From Bacteroidaceae bacterium (GTDB taxonomy: Bacteria; Bacteroidota; Bacteroidia; Bacteroidales; Bacteroidaceae), in contig JAFZWK010000013.1 in assembly GCA_017617335.1 (NCBI GenBank), forward strand, positions 1 to 35,753: 35,753 nt of DNA. The letters run 5' to 3'. Of this stretch, positions 34,902 to 35,753 are shown piece after piece. Made by a program: the position numbers and the translations under genes. A model generated the notes under the pieces. That model saw only the letters and a program-made list of their open reading frames with translations. It searched no databases and was not told where the DNA came from. Position 1 is the first letter of the stretch. Each line of letters starts with the position of its first letter.

Positions 34902-35753
34902 TCACTTAACCCAAACCTTCAAGTATCTACATCCGTGTAATGGAATTGTACAATTAAGTTCGCTGGCTGAAAGGTCCTTTTGGCGCCACAAGTCGCGAAT
35001 GGTTTTTAGAGGCTTCTCCGCAGGGATGAGCGCCTCCATATCTACCTTCTGGTCGGTTTCGCCTACGTTGAAGATACCTACAGCGATGGCACCGTCTGCC
35101 AAGGGACGGCTCCAAACCTCGATGTCACCTTCCTTCATAGCGCGGTCGGCCTGCTTGCCTAAGAGGTCTTGGTCGATGGCATTCACCTCGTTGTTGCAGA
35201 GCAGATTGAGCGTGAAATCATCCATCTGAGCGATGTCGCAGCCGATGAGCATGTTGGAGGAAACGATTGTCCAAAGCGTGATGTGTGTGTATTGTTCGTC
35301 AGGCGTCAAGCGCGTCTCGCGAAGGCCGTTTGTGTTCTCGCCCAAGCCATAACCCACTTTGCCCACAACCAGCATATCGGGGTCATTCCAATGTCCGATA
35401 GAGGAATACTGGGACTTGCCTAACTGCTGACGGAAGCCGACGTCGTAGATGGAATGCCAAGTGTCGTTGATGTCCTGAGCCGTACGCCAACTGTTGCCGT
35501 CGCAATAGAGTCCCCATAGATAGACTTGTGTTCCTCCTAAAGGACCAAGGCTGTAGAAGATGTCGCGAGGCTGCTGGCGTAAGAACTTTTGCATCAACAA
35601 GTAAGGGCGTATGCAACTGGCAAAGCCATAGTCGTTCTCCATTTCCCTTACTTTCTCATAGCTGCACCAGTCGTATTTCAGGTAATCCACGCCCCATTTG
35701 TTCCAGACCTCGGCATCCTCCTTCTCGTAGCCGAGACTGCCAAGATAGCCGCC
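34902..35753 (-). CDS. GH27 alpha-galactosidase, 5' part outside the window
   Basis: The frame is open to the right edge: 283 residues, starting GGYLGSLGYEKEDA. The apparent start at 35690 is a GTG inside the catalytic domain. YLKYDWC holds the nucleophile Asp, HWNDPDML the acid/base Asp, and NNEVNAIDQDLLGKQ with a C-terminal beta-sandwich (EVWSRPLADG onward) completes GH27. About 110-140 N-terminal residues, including the signal peptide, lie outside. It would remove terminal alpha-linked galactose. It is separated from the DUF2975 operon by about 190 bases without a gene. Confidence 0.93.
   Translation of the reverse strand, partial: GGYLGSLGYEKEDAEVWNKWGVDYLKYDWCSYEKVREMENDYGFASCIRPYLLMQKFLRQQPRDIFYSLGPLGGTQVYLWGLYCDGNSWRTAQDINDTWHSIYDVGFRQQLGKSQYSSIGHWNDPDMLVVGKVGYGLGENTNGLRETRLTPDEQYTHITLWTIVSSNMLIGCDIAQMDDFTLNLLCNNEVNAIDQDLLGKQADRAMKEGDIEVWSRPLADGAIAVGIFNVGETDQKVDMEALIPAEKPLKTIRDLWRQKDLSASELNCTIPLHGCRYLKVWVK

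Overview
This window comes from a Bacteroidales chromosome, most likely a gut or rumen Prevotellaceae. The basis is the protein families (PorX, a PorW/SprE-like TPR lipoprotein, class I fumarase, HflX, tdk next to rsmI), the many lipoproteins and glycoside hydrolases, a Fibrobacter-type paralogous domain fragment, and repeated Bacteroidetes promoter pairs (TTTG, 19-20 bp, TAnnTTTG) before genes and tRNAs. Everything here is read from sequence without database searches.

Layout. 1-1750: one unrecognised secreted protein gene (255-1292) between two repeat-rich stretches. 1752-9725: housekeeping genes. psd-pssA (phosphatidylethanolamine synthesis) run leftward. dnaE, trxA, a small acidic protein and tsaE run rightward and converge on porX. 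9765-14534: a large TPR lipoprotein (PorW/SprE-like), a small membrane-anchored protein with a CC-x2-H-x2-C cluster, and aroA. tRNA-Pro(GGG) at 14633 diverges from aroA with interleaved promoters.

14706-19000 looks like a decayed integration hotspot behind tRNA-Pro. It holds the first residues of a tyrosine recombinase fused out of frame to the tail of a small HTH-like protein. After these come a DUF4855 lipoprotein gene, a stretch with inverted TTTGTC repeats and ATTCAAC repeats, the first residues of a DUF5675 gene, and a GH50-like glycosidase gene interrupted by one TGA where Trp is expected. 19182-25851 returns to core genes: class I fumarase, hflX, a coiled-coil lipoprotein, rsmI, tdk, an AI-2E-family permease and tRNA-Lys(TTT).

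25904-35753 is a carbohydrate-degradation region without SusC/SusD: a GH106-like enzyme with a C-terminal tail resembling type IX sorting domains, a GH29 fucosidase-like lipoprotein, a GH78-like rhamnosidase that is visibly GC-richer than its surroundings, and a GH27 alpha-galactosidase running off the right edge. Among them are an MNT antitoxin gene whose HEPN partner is broken, a FISUMP-like pseudogene, a TPR fragment, and a DUF2975/XRE regulatory pair. The glycosidases would together fit removal of rhamnose, fucose and galactose from a complex glycan; that link is inference.

I found no clear, intact, wholly new system. The most informative signals are the layered remains of mobile islets and the one-codon lesion in the GH50-like gene.
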